Source: JAJDTT01 sp022827025
GTDB lineage: Bacteria > Acidobacteriota > UBA6911 > RPQK01 > JAJDTT01
Direction of reading: 5' to 3'
Assembly (NCBI GenBank): GCA_965203535.1
Contig: OZ241897.1
Span: forward strand, 372,001-436,000
Length of the DNA: 64,000 bases
The notes below the pieces were generated by a model, which did no database searches, was not told the DNA's origin, and was given only the letters and a program-made list of their open reading frames with translations. Within the stretch, counting starts at the first letter, position 1, and each line of letters starts with the position of its first letter. Positions 8,389 to 17,764 of the stretch are shown one piece after another. The translations under genes were made by a program, and so were the position numbers.

Positions 8389-9906
8389 ATGTATCTCGGC
8401 GTGGATTGCGGAACCCAGAGCCTCAAGGTCATCGTCTGGGACCCCGGCTCCGAATCGCTGATCTCGAGTTCCCAGGGCTACGACCTGATATCCGGACTCC
8501 CTCCCGGACACAAGGAGCAGCATCCGCAAACCTGGATCGACGCCCTGGACACCTGCATGGAACGGCTCGCCGGCCAGGGCGCGGACCTGTCCCGGGTGCG
8601 AGCCATCGGCGTCTCGGGGCAGCAGCACGGACTCGTGCTCCTGGACCGGTCGGACCGGGTCCTGAGGCCGGCCAAGCTCTGGAACGACACCAGCACCGGC
8701 GCCCAATGCCAACGGATTCTGGAAGCGGCCGGCGGACTCGACGCCTACCGGGCGGAGATCGGCAACAGTCTCCCCCCCGGGTTCACCGCCTCCAAGATCC
8801 TCTGGGTCAAGGAGAACGAGCCCGGCGCCTACCGCCGGGCCGTCACCATGCTCCTCCCCCACGACTACCTGAACCTGTACCTGACCGGCGAGAAGACGGC
8901 CGAAGCAGGCGACGCCTCCGGGACGGGCTACTTCCAGGTGGCCCGCAGATCCTGGTCGGACCGCGCCCTGCGATGGCTCGATCCCCGGCGCGACCTCCGC
9001 CCCTGCCTTCCCCGCCTCATCGGCGCCCGCGAGCCGGCGGGACAACTGCGATCGAGCCTGGCGCGGAAATGGGGTCTCCCCGCCGGCGTCCGGGTGAGCT
9101 CGGGCGGCGGAGACAACATGATGGGCGCCATCGGCTCCGGGAACGTCTCGGGCGGCAAGGTCACCGTCAGCCTCGGGACCTCCGGAACCCTGTACGGCTA
9201 CAGCTCCACTCCCGTGCTGGACCCGCGGGGCGAGATCGCCGCCTTCTGCGACAGCACCGGCGGCTGGCTGCCGTTGGCCTGCACCATGAACGTGACGGTG
9301 GCCACCGAGATGGTCCGGGCCGGGTTCTCGTTCGACACCCTGGAAGAGTTCAACCGCCGGATCGAGGCGGTTCCTCCCGGCTCCGAGGGGTTGATCCTGC
9401 TCCCCTACCTGGAGGGGGAGCGAATGCCCAACGTCCCCGAGGGGACCGGCGTGCTGCTGGGCCTGCGCCCCCGGACCGCCCGGACCGGCCACCTGGCCCG
9501 GGCCAGCATGGAGGGCGTCACGTTGGGACTCCGCTACGGGCTGGACCGCCTCCGGGAGCTTGGCGCCCGGCCCGGCGAGATCCGGCTCATCGGAGGGGGG
9601 TCCAGGAGCCGGGTCTGGCGGCAGATCGCGGCCGACGTCTTCGGATGTCCGGTGGTCTGTCTGATCCAGGAGGAAGGACCGGCCTTCGGAGCCGCGCTGC
9701 AGGCCGCCTGGTGCCGCGAGGAGGAGAGTCTCGAAACCTGGGTGGACCGGTTCGTCCGGCTGGATGAATCCACCCGCCGGATGCCGTCCCGGTCCGGACA
9801 GGAACTCTACGGGCAGGTCTATTCCGTGTACCGGAAGCTGAGCGACACGCTCGTCGACAGCCCCGTCTTCGCCGGCCACCGGCAACTGATCGACAGAAAG
9901 GACTGA
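8389..9906 (+). CDS. xylB: Xylulokinase (FGGY family)
   Basis: ATP-dependent kinase that turns D-xylulose into D-xylulose 5-phosphate. The 505-residue length fits. The N-terminus YLGVDCGTQSLK is the first ATPase phosphate-binding motif; SGQQHG and KLWNDTST are FGGY substrate-side motifs; GTSGTLY and GGGSRSRVW in the C-terminal half complete the actin-like ATPase fold. It ends three bases before xylA, so the two are surely one transcript, with the kinase placed before the isomerase. Confidence 0.95.
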   Translation: MYLGVDCGTQSLKVIVWDPGSESLISSSQGYDLISGLPPGHKEQHPQTWIDALDTCMERLAGQGADLSRVRAIGVSGQQHGLVLLDRSDRVLRPAKLWNDTSTGAQCQRILEAAGGLDAYRAEIGNSLPPGFTASKILWVKENEPGAYRRAVTMLLPHDYLNLYLTGEKTAEAGDASGTGYFQVARRSWSDRALRWLDPRRDLRPCLPRLIGAREPAGQLRSSLARKWGLPAGVRVSSGGGDNMMGAIGSGNVSGGKVTVSLGTSGTLYGYSSTPVLDPRGEIAAFCDSTGGWLPLACTMNVTVATEMVRAGFSFDTLEEFNRRIEAVPPGSEGLILLPYLEGERMPNVPEGTGVLLGLRPRTARTGHLARASMEGVTLGLRYGLDRLRELGARPGEIRLIGGGSRSRVWRQIAADVFGCPVVCLIQEEGPAFGAALQAAWCREEESLETWVDRFVRLDESTRRMPSRSGQELYGQVYSVYRKLSDTLVDSPVFAGHRQLIDRKD

Positions 9907-9909
9907 TCC

Positions 9910-11082
9910 ATGAACGGCGACTATCGACCGACCCCGCAGGACAAGTTCAGCTTCGGACTCTGGACGGTGGGCAATCCGGGCCGCGACCCCTTCGGAGGCC
10001 CGACCCGGTCGTCCATTCCTCCGCACCGCCTGGTCCGGCTGCTGGGAGAAGAGGGAGCCTACGGCGTCAACTTCCACGACAACGACCTGATCCCCATCGA
10101 CGCCACGCCCCGGGAGAGAGCCCGGATCCTGCGGGACTTCAAGCAGGCCATGGCCGACTACAACGTCTGCGTTCCCATGGCCACCACCAATCTCTTCAGC
10201 GAGCCGGTCTTCAAGGACGGGGCCTTCACTTCCCATGACGCGGACGTGCGCGCCTATGCGCTGCAGAAGACCATGAGGGCCATCGACCTGGGGGTCGAGC
10301 TGGGCGCCCGGGTCTACGTCTTCTGGGGAGGCCGGGAGGGGGCCGAGGTGGACGCGGCCAAGGACGCCTCGGAAGCCATCAAGCGCATGCGGGAGGGCCT
10401 CAACTTCCTCACCGGCTACGTCAAGGACAACGGCTACGACCTGAAGTTCGCCCTGGAGGCCAAGCCCAACGAGCCCCGGGGCGACATCTACTTCGCCACC
10501 ACCGGAGCCATGCTGGCGTTCACCTACACCCTGGACGATCCCGAAATGGTGGGCGTCAATCCGGAGCTGGCCCACGAGCACATGGCGGGATTGAACTTCT
10601 ACCACGCGGTGGCCCAGGCCTGGGAGGCCGGGAAGTTGTTCCACATCGACCTCAACGACCAGAAGCCGAACCGCTTCGACCAGGACCTCCGGTTCGGGTC
10701 CGAGGGGCTGAAGGCGGCCTTCTTCCTGGTCAAGTTCCTGGAGGACGTGGGGTATTCCGGCCCGCGGCACTTCGACGCCCACGCCTACCGGACCGAGGAC
10801 GAGGAGGGAGTCCGGGATTTCGCCGCCGGCTGCATGCGCACCTACCTGATCCTGAAGGAGAAGGCGCGGCGTTTCGCCGAAGACCCGGAGATCCAGGAGA
10901 TCCTGGCGGAACTGCGGGAGAGGGGCTCACAGGTCCCGGCCGCCGATCTCCGGAACTATACGCCGGAAGCCGCCCGGAACATCCTCGACGCCCCGCTGGA
11001 CCGCCACCGCCTGGCGCAACGGAAGCTGCGGCACGAACGCCTGGACCAGTTGACGGTGGACCTGCTGCTGGGAGTCCGTTGA
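9910..11082 (+). CDS. xylA: Xylose isomerase
   Basis: Metal-dependent aldose-ketose isomerase, D-xylose to D-xylulose. Its 390 residues and N-terminus (FSFGLWTVGNPGRDPFG) match the shorter class I enzymes typical of actinobacteria. Visible motifs are FHDNDLIP (catalytic His), VFWGGREG, the metal-ligand segment ALEAKPNEPRGD, and HIDLNDQ. An AAAGGA ribosome site overlaps the xylB end. Together with xylB it forms a complete entry from xylose to the pentose phosphate pathway; a transporter candidate is the SSS gene at 15152. Confidence 0.95.
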   Translation: MNGDYRPTPQDKFSFGLWTVGNPGRDPFGGPTRSSIPPHRLVRLLGEEGAYGVNFHDNDLIPIDATPRERARILRDFKQAMADYNVCVPMATTNLFSEPVFKDGAFTSHDADVRAYALQKTMRAIDLGVELGARVYVFWGGREGAEVDAAKDASEAIKRMREGLNFLTGYVKDNGYDLKFALEAKPNEPRGDIYFATTGAMLAFTYTLDDPEMVGVNPELAHEHMAGLNFYHAVAQAWEAGKLFHIDLNDQKPNRFDQDLRFGSEGLKAAFFLVKFLEDVGYSGPRHFDAHAYRTEDEEGVRDFAAGCMRTYLILKEKARRFAEDPEIQEILAELRERGSQVPAADLRNYTPEAARNILDAPLDRHRLAQRKLRHERLDQLTVDLLLGVR

Positions 11083-11089
11083 CGGGAAG

Positions 11090-11194
11090 TTAGCAGCCCG
11101 TGGCAAAAGTCATCACGGCATTCGACCGTCCCTGCATCCCGGCGGGCGCAGGAACGGTCTCGGTGCTCGCGGGACTTTCACCACGGGCTGTTAG
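11090..11194. repeat. R4 repeat (MITE-like), intact copy
   Basis: A 105-bp element with mirrored ends: TTAGCAGCCCGTGGCAAAAG at the left and the complement of CTAACAGCCCGTGGTGAAAG at the right. A second, interrupted copy lies at 12838-13018 in the opposite orientation. Confidence 0.7.
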
Positions 11195-11216
11195 TGATTC
11201 CGGCCTCGACTCCGGC

Positions 11217-12761
11217 TCACTTGAAGCGGAAGGAATAGAGGTCCGCGTCCTTCATCACGAAACGGAGCCGCACCGGGCTCCCGGCGATCCGGCGCAGGGG
11301 CCGGTCCGACGTTCCCTTGGAATGGGTCCGCACCCACGTCACCTTCCCCTCGATCTCGTCTCCCCAGATCAGGGGTGATTCTTCCAGGGCGAATCCGGCC
11401 AACGGATTCCCCGCCAGGTCCTGGACCTCCAGGCGGATGCTTCCCGCGGCCGAGGTGGAGTAGTTCAGATACAGGTTGTCTCCCTGGAACAGGATGGGCT
11501 TCGTCACCAGCTCGCCGCTGCCGTAGCCGGCATGGACGGACACGAATCCGTCGGTCCTCAGGACCATCCGCTCCAGGTGGCAACTGGGCATGTTGTAGTT
11601 GCGGACCACGTAGACCGAAATCTCGTCGGAAGCGGTCGGATGGATTCCGACCGCCACCAGGTTGTTCCGGTGCGTCCAGTTGCGCGGGTCCCGGCCGGGC
11701 CGGACGAAGGCTTCCATGAAGCGCCGGTCCCAGTGCAATCCGTCCCGGCTGGTCAGAAAGACGGCTTCGGAGGCGCCGGGAAAGGGGGTCGAGGCGAACC
11801 GCTTCCGCCAGGGCTGGAAGCGCTTGGGAAAAGCCATGTAGATGTGAGGCGCCCGGTAGTAGGGAGTCGTTCCATTGGTGTAGAGGTGCTCCGTGGCGGC
11901 GTCTCCGAAATCGACCCACCGGGGCATGCTCCAGTTGACGAAGTCCTCCGACGTGGCGAACTTGAAGCTGCGGTTCCCGTAGTTGAACGGCGGCCCCGCC
12001 GTGTGGTCGAAGGGGAGCGAGTGGGGGCTGATCCCCCGGTCCGAATCGCGGAAGAAGATGCTGTAGCGCTTCCGGGTCGAGTCCCAGAAGGCCACGTTGA
12101 GGGCGTCGAAGGCGTTCCGGTGAAGCCCCTTTCGGATCAGGGACTTCTGGCCCTGCATTTCGGTCCACCGAAACCCGTCGGGAGAAACCAGGGCGACCAG
12201 CGGATAGCTGCTTCCCCCCAACGCCTTGTAGCGCTGGGAGTCGGGAGCCGCCGGATTCCCGTCCTTGAAGACATACATGCAATCGGTGACCGACTGGTCC
12301 GGGTTGTCCATCCAGACGATGGAGTTGTCCTTGGATCCCTGGAACTCCCACAGCCCCAGCGAGGGACGCTCCCAGACGATGCCGTCACGGCTTTCGGCAT
12401 AGGCGATGGTGAAAGGGTGGTCCTCGACCTGCTTCTCACCCGGTTCCAGGAGGCCCTTGTCCACGTACGCGCTGTTGTTGCTCCCGCGGAAGTACATGCG
12501 CAGCCGGTCGCCGTCCTTGATGATGTTGGTGTAGAAGCTGGTGTTCCCCTCCCAGGGAGCGTCGTAGGTGAGGACCTTTCCCGCCGAGCGGGGCCGGTGG
12601 AGCTTCAGTTCCACTCCCGACATCCGCTCGACGAGGAAGTCGTCCACGAAGAGTTCGAGCCGGGACCCGATGTCGATGGGCTTGGATTCCTCCGCTTCGC
12701 CCCCGGCGGCGCTTCCCGACCACAGACCCAGCCAGACCAGCAAACAGACCTTTTTGAACAT
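11217..12761 (-). CDS. Secreted glycosidase-like beta-propeller protein
   Basis: 514 residues from the ATG at 12761. The start gives a clean signal peptide (MFKKVCLLVWLGLWSGSAAG). The mature part begins with LFVDDFLVERM and holds repeated W/Y-rich strands (YTNIIKDGDRLRMYFRGS, IVWERPSLG, FPLARMVLR-like C-terminal sandwich) as seen in five-bladed propeller hydrolases of the GH32/GH43/GH130 type. The exact family and substrate are unknown. A paralogue at 50977-52500 shares the FVDD-L start and a similar ending (VRLRFVMKDADLYSF versus VRIRFHLRQASLYAF). Its place next to xylBA suggests work on plant- or algal-type glycans. Confidence 0.75.
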   Translation of the reverse strand: MFKKVCLLVWLGLWSGSAAGGEAEESKPIDIGSRLELFVDDFLVERMSGVELKLHRPRSAGKVLTYDAPWEGNTSFYTNIIKDGDRLRMYFRGSNNSAYVDKGLLEPGEKQVEDHPFTIAYAESRDGIVWERPSLGLWEFQGSKDNSIVWMDNPDQSVTDCMYVFKDGNPAAPDSQRYKALGGSSYPLVALVSPDGFRWTEMQGQKSLIRKGLHRNAFDALNVAFWDSTRKRYSIFFRDSDRGISPHSLPFDHTAGPPFNYGNRSFKFATSEDFVNWSMPRWVDFGDAATEHLYTNGTTPYYRAPHIYMAFPKRFQPWRKRFASTPFPGASEAVFLTSRDGLHWDRRFMEAFVRPGRDPRNWTHRNNLVAVGIHPTASDEISVYVVRNYNMPSCHLERMVLRTDGFVSVHAGYGSGELVTKPILFQGDNLYLNYSTSAAGSIRLEVQDLAGNPLAGFALEESPLIWGDEIEGKVTWVRTHSKGTSDRPLRRIAGSPVRLRFVMKDADLYSFRFK

Positions 12762-12837
12762 GCTTGAGACTCTACCAGTCCGGGGAATGAGTCGCCATGC
12801 GGCCGGCGATTTCGAGTTCGTCGGCAGGCTCGCCAAC

Positions 12838-13018
12838 TGGTACGAGCCCGTGGTGAAAGTCCCGCGAGCACCGAAACCGTTCCTGCGCCCGCCGTACAAG
12901 GCGCGATTCGGGTGCATGTAGGGGCGACCCTTGTGGTCGCCCTCCCGAATCGCAACGCAGTCCGCCGGGATGCAGGGACGGACGAATGCCGTGACGACTT
13001 TCGCCACGGGCTGGTAGG
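12838..13018. repeat. R4 repeat copy interrupted by an R1-type insertion
   Basis: The outer parts match the reverse complement of 11090-11194. They are split by a 73-bp insert (12895-12967) that contains the R1 hairpin nested in an outer GCGATTCGGG/CCCGAATCGC stem. CCGCCG occurs on both sides of the insert (12889-12894 and 12962-12967), as expected of a target duplication. Confidence 0.7.
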
Positions 13019-13040
13019 ATTGACCGCCGGGAGGACGACC

Positions 13041-14387
13041 ATGAGGCAACCGCAGGATTCAGGCGCCCTGTTGCTCCAGGACCCCGCCTATGACTATCCG
13101 GTGGTGGAGAGAGGCGAGGGGATCTACGTCTACGACGACGCCGGCAAGCGCTACATCGACGGCACCGCGGGAGCCGGCAATGTCATTCTGGGACACGGTC
13201 GCCGCCGCATCGCCCGGATCATGGCGGACCAGGCCGGGAAGCTGGCGTTCGTCTTCACCGCCCATTTCGCCAATCCCGTGGCGGCCGAACTCGCCCGAAG
13301 GCTGGCGAAAAAGGCGCCGGGCCGACTGAACCACGCCTACTTCGTCTCGGGCGGCTCGGAAGGAGTCGAGACCGCGCTGAAACTGGCCCGGCTCTACCAC
13401 CTCCGGCGGGGCCAGGGTCAGAAACACCAGGTCATCGCCCGTTGGACCAGCTATCACGGGGCCACCCTGGGCGCCCTGTCGACCACGGGTTCCGGAGTCC
13501 GCCAGGCCTACAGCCCCTGGCTCCCCGGCTTCGACCACATCGACCCCTGCCTGCCCCGCGCCTGCGTCTTCGACGGATGCGGGGAAACCTGCACCCTCGC
13601 CTGCGTCCAGGAGCTGGAGCGGGCCATCGTCCGGGCCGGACCGGAGAACGTGGCCGCCTTCGTGGCCGATCCCATCGTCCTGGCCGCCGGCTCCGTGAGC
13701 CTCCCGCCGCCCGACTATTTCCCCCGCGTCCGGGAGATCTGCGACCGCCACGACGTGCTCTGGATCGCCGACGAAGTGGTGACCGGGTTCGGCCGGACGG
13801 GGCGGTTCTTTGGGGTTCAGCACTGGGACGCGGTTCCGGACATCATGGCCTTCGGCAAAGGGGTCAGCAGCGGCTACCTGCCCATGGGCGGAGCACTGAT
13901 CACCGACGAGATCCGCCAGGTGCTGGAAGACAAGAAAGACCCCCTCCCCCACGTCTTCACCTACGTGAACAATCCTCTCGCCGCCCGGGTCGGCCTCGCC
14001 GTCCTGGACCTGATGGAAGAGGAGAACATCGTGGAGAGATCGGCCTCCATGGGGGAATACCTGCTGGAGCGGATCCGGACCTTGCGGAGTCATCCGATCG
14101 TGGGCGACGTTCGGGGCCGGGGATTGCTGGTGGGCTTCGAGCTGGTGCGCAGCAGGAATCCGTACACCTACTTTCCCCCCTCGCTGAAGGTCCACGAGCG
14201 GTTGCACCGGCACCTCATCCGGCGGGGACTCTCCGTCGCCGCGGCCGGCGGTCCCGGAGACGGGAGCCCCGGAGACGGCATCCGCATCTTCCCTCCCCTG
14301 GTCATCACGCGGGAGCAGGTCGACGAGATCGTCGCGATGCTGGACGAGGGGCTCCGGGTGATTCAGCGTCAGATCGAAAGGGAGTGA
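13041..14387 (+). CDS. Class III PLP-dependent aminotransferase
   Basis: 448 residues from the ATG at 13041, which follows a GGGAGGACGACC ribosome site. Class III (omega-amino acid / glutamate-1-semialdehyde type) signatures are YIDGTAGAGNVILGHG, VSGGSEGVETALKLAR, SYHGATLGAL, ADEVVTGFGRTG and the PLP-lysine segment AFGKGVSSGYLPMG. The substrate cannot be read from sequence. The next gene starts four bases after its stop, so the two are probably cotranscribed. Confidence 0.9.
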   Translation: MRQPQDSGALLLQDPAYDYPVVERGEGIYVYDDAGKRYIDGTAGAGNVILGHGRRRIARIMADQAGKLAFVFTAHFANPVAAELARRLAKKAPGRLNHAYFVSGGSEGVETALKLARLYHLRRGQGQKHQVIARWTSYHGATLGALSTTGSGVRQAYSPWLPGFDHIDPCLPRACVFDGCGETCTLACVQELERAIVRAGPENVAAFVADPIVLAAGSVSLPPPDYFPRVREICDRHDVLWIADEVVTGFGRTGRFFGVQHWDAVPDIMAFGKGVSSGYLPMGGALITDEIRQVLEDKKDPLPHVFTYVNNPLAARVGLAVLDLMEEENIVERSASMGEYLLERIRTLRSHPIVGDVRGRGLLVGFELVRSRNPYTYFPPSLKVHERLHRHLIRRGLSVAAAGGPGDGSPGDGIRIFPPLVITREQVDEIVAMLDEGLRVIQRQIERE

Positions 14388-14390
14388 GGC

Positions 14391-14663
14391 ATGCGGGAAC
14401 GGGATTTCTATCGGGAACGGCGTGAGACCAAGAGGGCCCGGTTCACCTGTCCCTACTGCCGGCAGATGGACGATTACCAGGTCCGGTGGCTGGTGCGTGA
14501 GAAGAAGAAGCGGCTGCCCTATCGCGCCAACCCCGACGACCGGCGCCGCTTCGCCAAGATCCGCTCCTACATGGTCCGCGAAGACGAGTACCTCTTCTGC
14601 CCCAAACCCCGGTGCCGCCGCCGCTTCGAAATCCCCAGCCAACAGTCGGTCGTGTTGCTGTAG
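14391..14663 (+). CDS. Small zinc-ribbon-like protein
   Basis: 90 residues, strongly basic. CPYC (20-23) and a later C-PKPRC pair (about 69-74) could bind one zinc ion. It begins four bases after the aminotransferase stop, so translation is probably coupled. The family is not recognised. A regulatory or structural accessory role is possible, but nothing in the sequence shows it. Confidence 0.65.
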   Translation: MRERDFYRERRETKRARFTCPYCRQMDDYQVRWLVREKKKRLPYRANPDDRRRFAKIRSYMVREDEYLFCPKPRCRRRFEIPSQQSVVLL

Positions 14664-14870
14664 GAGTTCCCCCACCGGCCCCGGTCCGGCGAAATCCTGC
14701 GAGAAAAAGACGGAGTGGGGGTTTTCCTACCCCCACTCCCTCGGGGGGACTGAAAGTCCCCCCTCCTATTCGCCCAACTCCGGCCCCACCGGAGCCCAGC
14801 GAAGGCAACGGCGGCGAAGAGGGGGACAAGAATGTCCCCCCTCCGGGGGGGGCCAAGTTTTCTCAGAAGC
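14662..14870. repeat. R2+R3 composite palindromic repeats
   Basis: R2 runs from AGGAGTTCCCCCACCGGCCC through two hairpins (a GAGTGGGGG/CCCCCACTC stem and GGGGGGACT/AGTCCCCCC) to about 14766. R3 follows, ending in a GGGGGACA-AGAA-TGTCCCCC hairpin. The same order occurs twice at 35262-35612; R2 alone occurs near 63471 and, inverted, in the tandem units at 59327, 59763 and 60199. Confidence 0.75.
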
Positions 14871-14979
14871 GGACGGGAGCGGCGGTTTCTAGCCGCCGAT
14901 TAGGGGGGTTAGGGGGGGACGGCAGTCCCCCCTGTACACTTTCCAGCCGCCGAATGGCGTGGGGATAAAGGAGACAGGG

Positions 14980-15079
14980 CGACTAGAAATCGCCCTTCCC
15001 GACGGGCGATTAGGAAAGTCGCCCCTCCTGCGACTAGAAATCGTCCTTCCTGGTGGGCGATTAGGAAAGTCGCCCCTCC
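14980..15079. repeat. Tandem pair of 51-bp palindromic repeats (R6)
   Basis: Two units starting CGACTAGAAATCG at 14980 and 15031, each ending AGGAAAGTCGCCCCTCC. Each unit can fold on itself (GCGACT/AGTCGC). They lie just upstream of the SSS transporter and leave little room for its promoter. Confidence 0.65.
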
Positions 15080-15151
15080 GGTTGCGCCTCCAATTCGGAA
15101 CGAATACGATCTGCACTGCTTTTCTTCCGGGCGGATACGGAGACCATCGAC

Positions 15152-16762
15152 ATGCAACTGCACTTCGCCGATCACGTGGTCCTGGTGGCCTATCTGGGAG
15201 CCATGATGTTTCTGGGTTGGCGCCTCTCCCGGGGCCAGAAGACCGGCGAGGAATACTTCCTGGGCGGGCGGCGGCTTCCCTGGTTCGCCGTGGGCATCAG
15301 CATCATCGCCTCCCTGCTCTCCAGCATCAGTTTCCTGGCCTACCCCGGCGTGGTCTGGCGTTTCGGATTCGGAAACCTGATGAGCACCTTCCTCGGGTTT
15401 CCCCTCCACGTGCTGTTCATCCTGCTGCTGACCATTCCCTTCTTCGTCCGCTTCCGCTTCACCACCGCCTACGAATACCTGGAGCACCGCTACGGCCTCT
15501 CGGCGAGGCTCCTGGGCGCTTCCATGTTCCTGATGTTCGTGTCGGTGCTGATGATGGTCATCGTCCTGGTCTCATCCCGGGCCCTGGCCGTGGCCACCGG
15601 AATTCCCCTGATCGTCATCATCCTCACCGTGGGCGTCGTGGCCACGGTCTACACCATGATGGGCGGGATCCGGGCGGTGGTCTGGACCGACGTGATCCAG
15701 GTGGCGCTGCTCCTGGGCGGCGGCTTCTTCACCATCGGCTACGTGGCCTGGGCCACCGGCACCAACCTCTTCGACTGGATGGAGGTGGTCAACGCCCGGG
15801 ACAACGAGAGCTTCACCTTCTTCTCACCCGACCCCACCCTGCCGGCGACGGTGGTCACCTTCACCTTGACCGACGCGCTCTGGATCGTCGTGGCCCACTG
15901 CGCCAACCAGATGACCATGCAGCGCTACTTCAGCACGGTGAACGTCGAGGCCAGCAAACGGAGTTTCGTCACCGGAGCGGTCACCGGCGTGGTGATCATC
16001 CTGGTCCTCACCATCGTGGGCGCCAGCCTGGTCTACTACTTCACCCAGGGGCCCGAGCCCCTTCCCGGTCACATCGACCTGGCCAGCGGCAAGGACCGGG
16101 ACAGCATCTTCCCCTTCTTCGTGGCCTCCCGGGTCCCGGCCGGCCTGGCCGGCGCCATCTTCGCCGCGTTGCTGGCGGCCGCCATGTCCACCATCGATTC
16201 GGGGGTGAACTCCTTCGCCACCGTGGCCACCGTGGACTTCGGACGCCTTCGAAAGAAGAAGAAACCCATCGACGAGGTCCGCCAGGCCCGCATCATCACC
16301 CTGGCGGTGGGGCTGGCGGTGACCGTGGGAGCTCTCTCCCTGGACAACTTCACCGGCTCGGACGACATCCTGACCATCCTGCCCAAGACCTTCAACGCCC
16401 TGGTCGGTCCCATGGGCGGGCTGTTCCTGGCCGGGATGTTTCTTCCCCGGGCCGGGCTCCGAACCGTCTGGCCCGCGGCCATCATCGGCTTCGCGACGTC
16501 CCTGCTGGTCGCGTATTCCCAGCCTCTGCTCCAGTCTCTCGGCCCGTCGGCCCAGCAGACCCTGGTGGCGGTGCTGGGAGACAGCTTCGGTCCGCGGCTG
16601 ATCGAGAAGGGAATGGGATTCACCTGGATCATGCCCACCTCCTTCGTCGCCAGCTTCGGCACGGCCTGGATCCTGAGCCTGATCTTCCCGAACCGGAACC
16701 AGCACCGCCTGGCCGGACTGACCTGGAAGACCCGGCACGAGAAGACCTGGTTGACTTCGTAA
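15152..16762 (+). CDS. Sodium:solute symporter (SSS family)
   Basis: 536 residues with about 13 hydrophobic helices. Family features are the N-terminal GEEYFLGGRRLPWFAVGIS segment, the SSISFLAYPG helix and FAALLAAAMSTIDSGVNS, which is the conserved Na+-site helix. It moves a sugar, carboxylate or similar solute with Na+ across the inner membrane. Placement after the xylose genes makes a sugar or sugar acid likely (inference). The start at 15152 gives a periplasmic N-terminus, as usual for this family. Confidence 0.92.
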   Translation: MQLHFADHVVLVAYLGAMMFLGWRLSRGQKTGEEYFLGGRRLPWFAVGISIIASLLSSISFLAYPGVVWRFGFGNLMSTFLGFPLHVLFILLLTIPFFVRFRFTTAYEYLEHRYGLSARLLGASMFLMFVSVLMMVIVLVSSRALAVATGIPLIVIILTVGVVATVYTMMGGIRAVVWTDVIQVALLLGGGFFTIGYVAWATGTNLFDWMEVVNARDNESFTFFSPDPTLPATVVTFTLTDALWIVVAHCANQMTMQRYFSTVNVEASKRSFVTGAVTGVVIILVLTIVGASLVYYFTQGPEPLPGHIDLASGKDRDSIFPFFVASRVPAGLAGAIFAALLAAAMSTIDSGVNSFATVATVDFGRLRKKKKPIDEVRQARIITLAVGLAVTVGALSLDNFTGSDDILTILPKTFNALVGPMGGLFLAGMFLPRAGLRTVWPAAIIGFATSLLVAYSQPLLQSLGPSAQQTLVAVLGDSFGPRLIEKGMGFTWIMPTSFVASFGTAWILSLIFPNRNQHRLAGLTWKTRHEKTWLTS

Positions 16763-16796
16763 GGATGGAGCCGATCGCTCCCCGACACTGAAATCG

Positions 16797-17735
16797 ATGG
16801 AATACCGACGCCTTGGAACGACTGACCTGACGGTGAGCGCCATCGGCTTCGGCGGCGCCACCTTCGGCCGCGAAATCGACCAGCCCACCGCCTGGACGTT
16901 GCTGGACCGGGCCCTGGAGCGGGGGATCACCCTCATCGACACCGCCGAGTCCTACAGCAAGCGGGAGTCGGAGCGGATGATCGGCGAGTGGCTGCAGGCG
17001 CGGGGCACCCGGCAGCAGATCGTCCTGGCCACCAAGTGCGGTTTCACCGGACCGCTGGACGGGCCCAAGGTGACGCAGAAGATCGATCTGAGCCTCCGGA
17101 CGCTTCAAACCGACGTCATCGATCTCTTCCAGCTCCACCACTGGCCCCTGGAGGGAGATCCGGTGGACGAGATCCTGGAGGCCTTCTCCAGAGCCGTGGA
17201 GCAGGGCAAGGTGCGCTACCTGGGACTCAGCAACTCGGCCGCGTGGCAGTTGTGCAAGGCGCTCTGGACGCAGGACAAGAACGGCTGGGCCCGATTCGAC
17301 TCCATCCAGCCCCAGTACAACCTCTCGGACCGGTCCATGGAGGCGGAGATGGCGCCCCTCTGCCAGGACCAGGGGCTGGGCATTCTCTCCTACAGCCCCC
17401 TGGGAGGCGGATTCCTCACCGGCAAGTACTCGCCCACGGGACCGCTGCCGCCGGGAACCCGTTTCGACCTGGCCAGGGACTGGCAGGACGACTACTTCCA
17501 CCCGCGCGCCTTTTCGCTGGTGGAGCGGCTGAAGGCGGTGTCCCGGGAAGCGGGGCGGTCCGTGGTGGACCTGGCCCTGGCCTGGGCGCTGACCCAACCT
17601 CAAATCACGTCGGTCCTGATCGGCGGCAGGCGGCCCGGCCACATCGACCAGGCCTTCGACACCGTCGCCGCGGGCCTGAGCCCGGAGCTGCGGGACCGGC
17701 TGGACCGGATCTCCGAGCCCACCACCTTCGGCTGA
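16797..17735 (+). CDS. Aldo/keto reductase
   Basis: 312-residue NADPH-dependent oxidoreductase with a TIM-barrel fold. Motifs: MEYRRLGTTDLTVSAIGFGG, the catalytic-tetrad segment DTAESYSKRESERMIG (Asp, Tyr), LATKCGF (Lys), LFQLHHWP (His) and, at the end, VLIGGRRPGHIDQA, which contacts the cofactor. It belongs to the broad YghZ/Tas-like group; the substrate is unknown but probably a sugar aldehyde, given the neighbourhood. Confidence 0.92.
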   Translation: MEYRRLGTTDLTVSAIGFGGATFGREIDQPTAWTLLDRALERGITLIDTAESYSKRESERMIGEWLQARGTRQQIVLATKCGFTGPLDGPKVTQKIDLSLRTLQTDVIDLFQLHHWPLEGDPVDEILEAFSRAVEQGKVRYLGLSNSAAWQLCKALWTQDKNGWARFDSIQPQYNLSDRSMEAEMAPLCQDQGLGILSYSPLGGGFLTGKYSPTGPLPPGTRFDLARDWQDDYFHPRAFSLVERLKAVSREAGRSVVDLALAWALTQPQITSVLIGGRRPGHIDQAFDTVAAGLSPELRDRLDRISEPTTFG

Positions 17736-17764
17736 CGTCCCCGGACCAGGAGCGTTTCCCTTTC

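Noticed and set aside
8163..8432. 89-codon minus-strand frame in the AT-rich gap before xylB
   Set aside because: No ribosome site, no domain, and it overlaps the xylB start.
8284..10782. 832-codon minus-strand frame opposite xylB and xylA
   Set aside because: A shadow of GC-rich coding DNA: the opposite strand holds two clear enzyme genes, and this frame's composition (Gly, Pro, Val, Arg, His rich) fits antisense.
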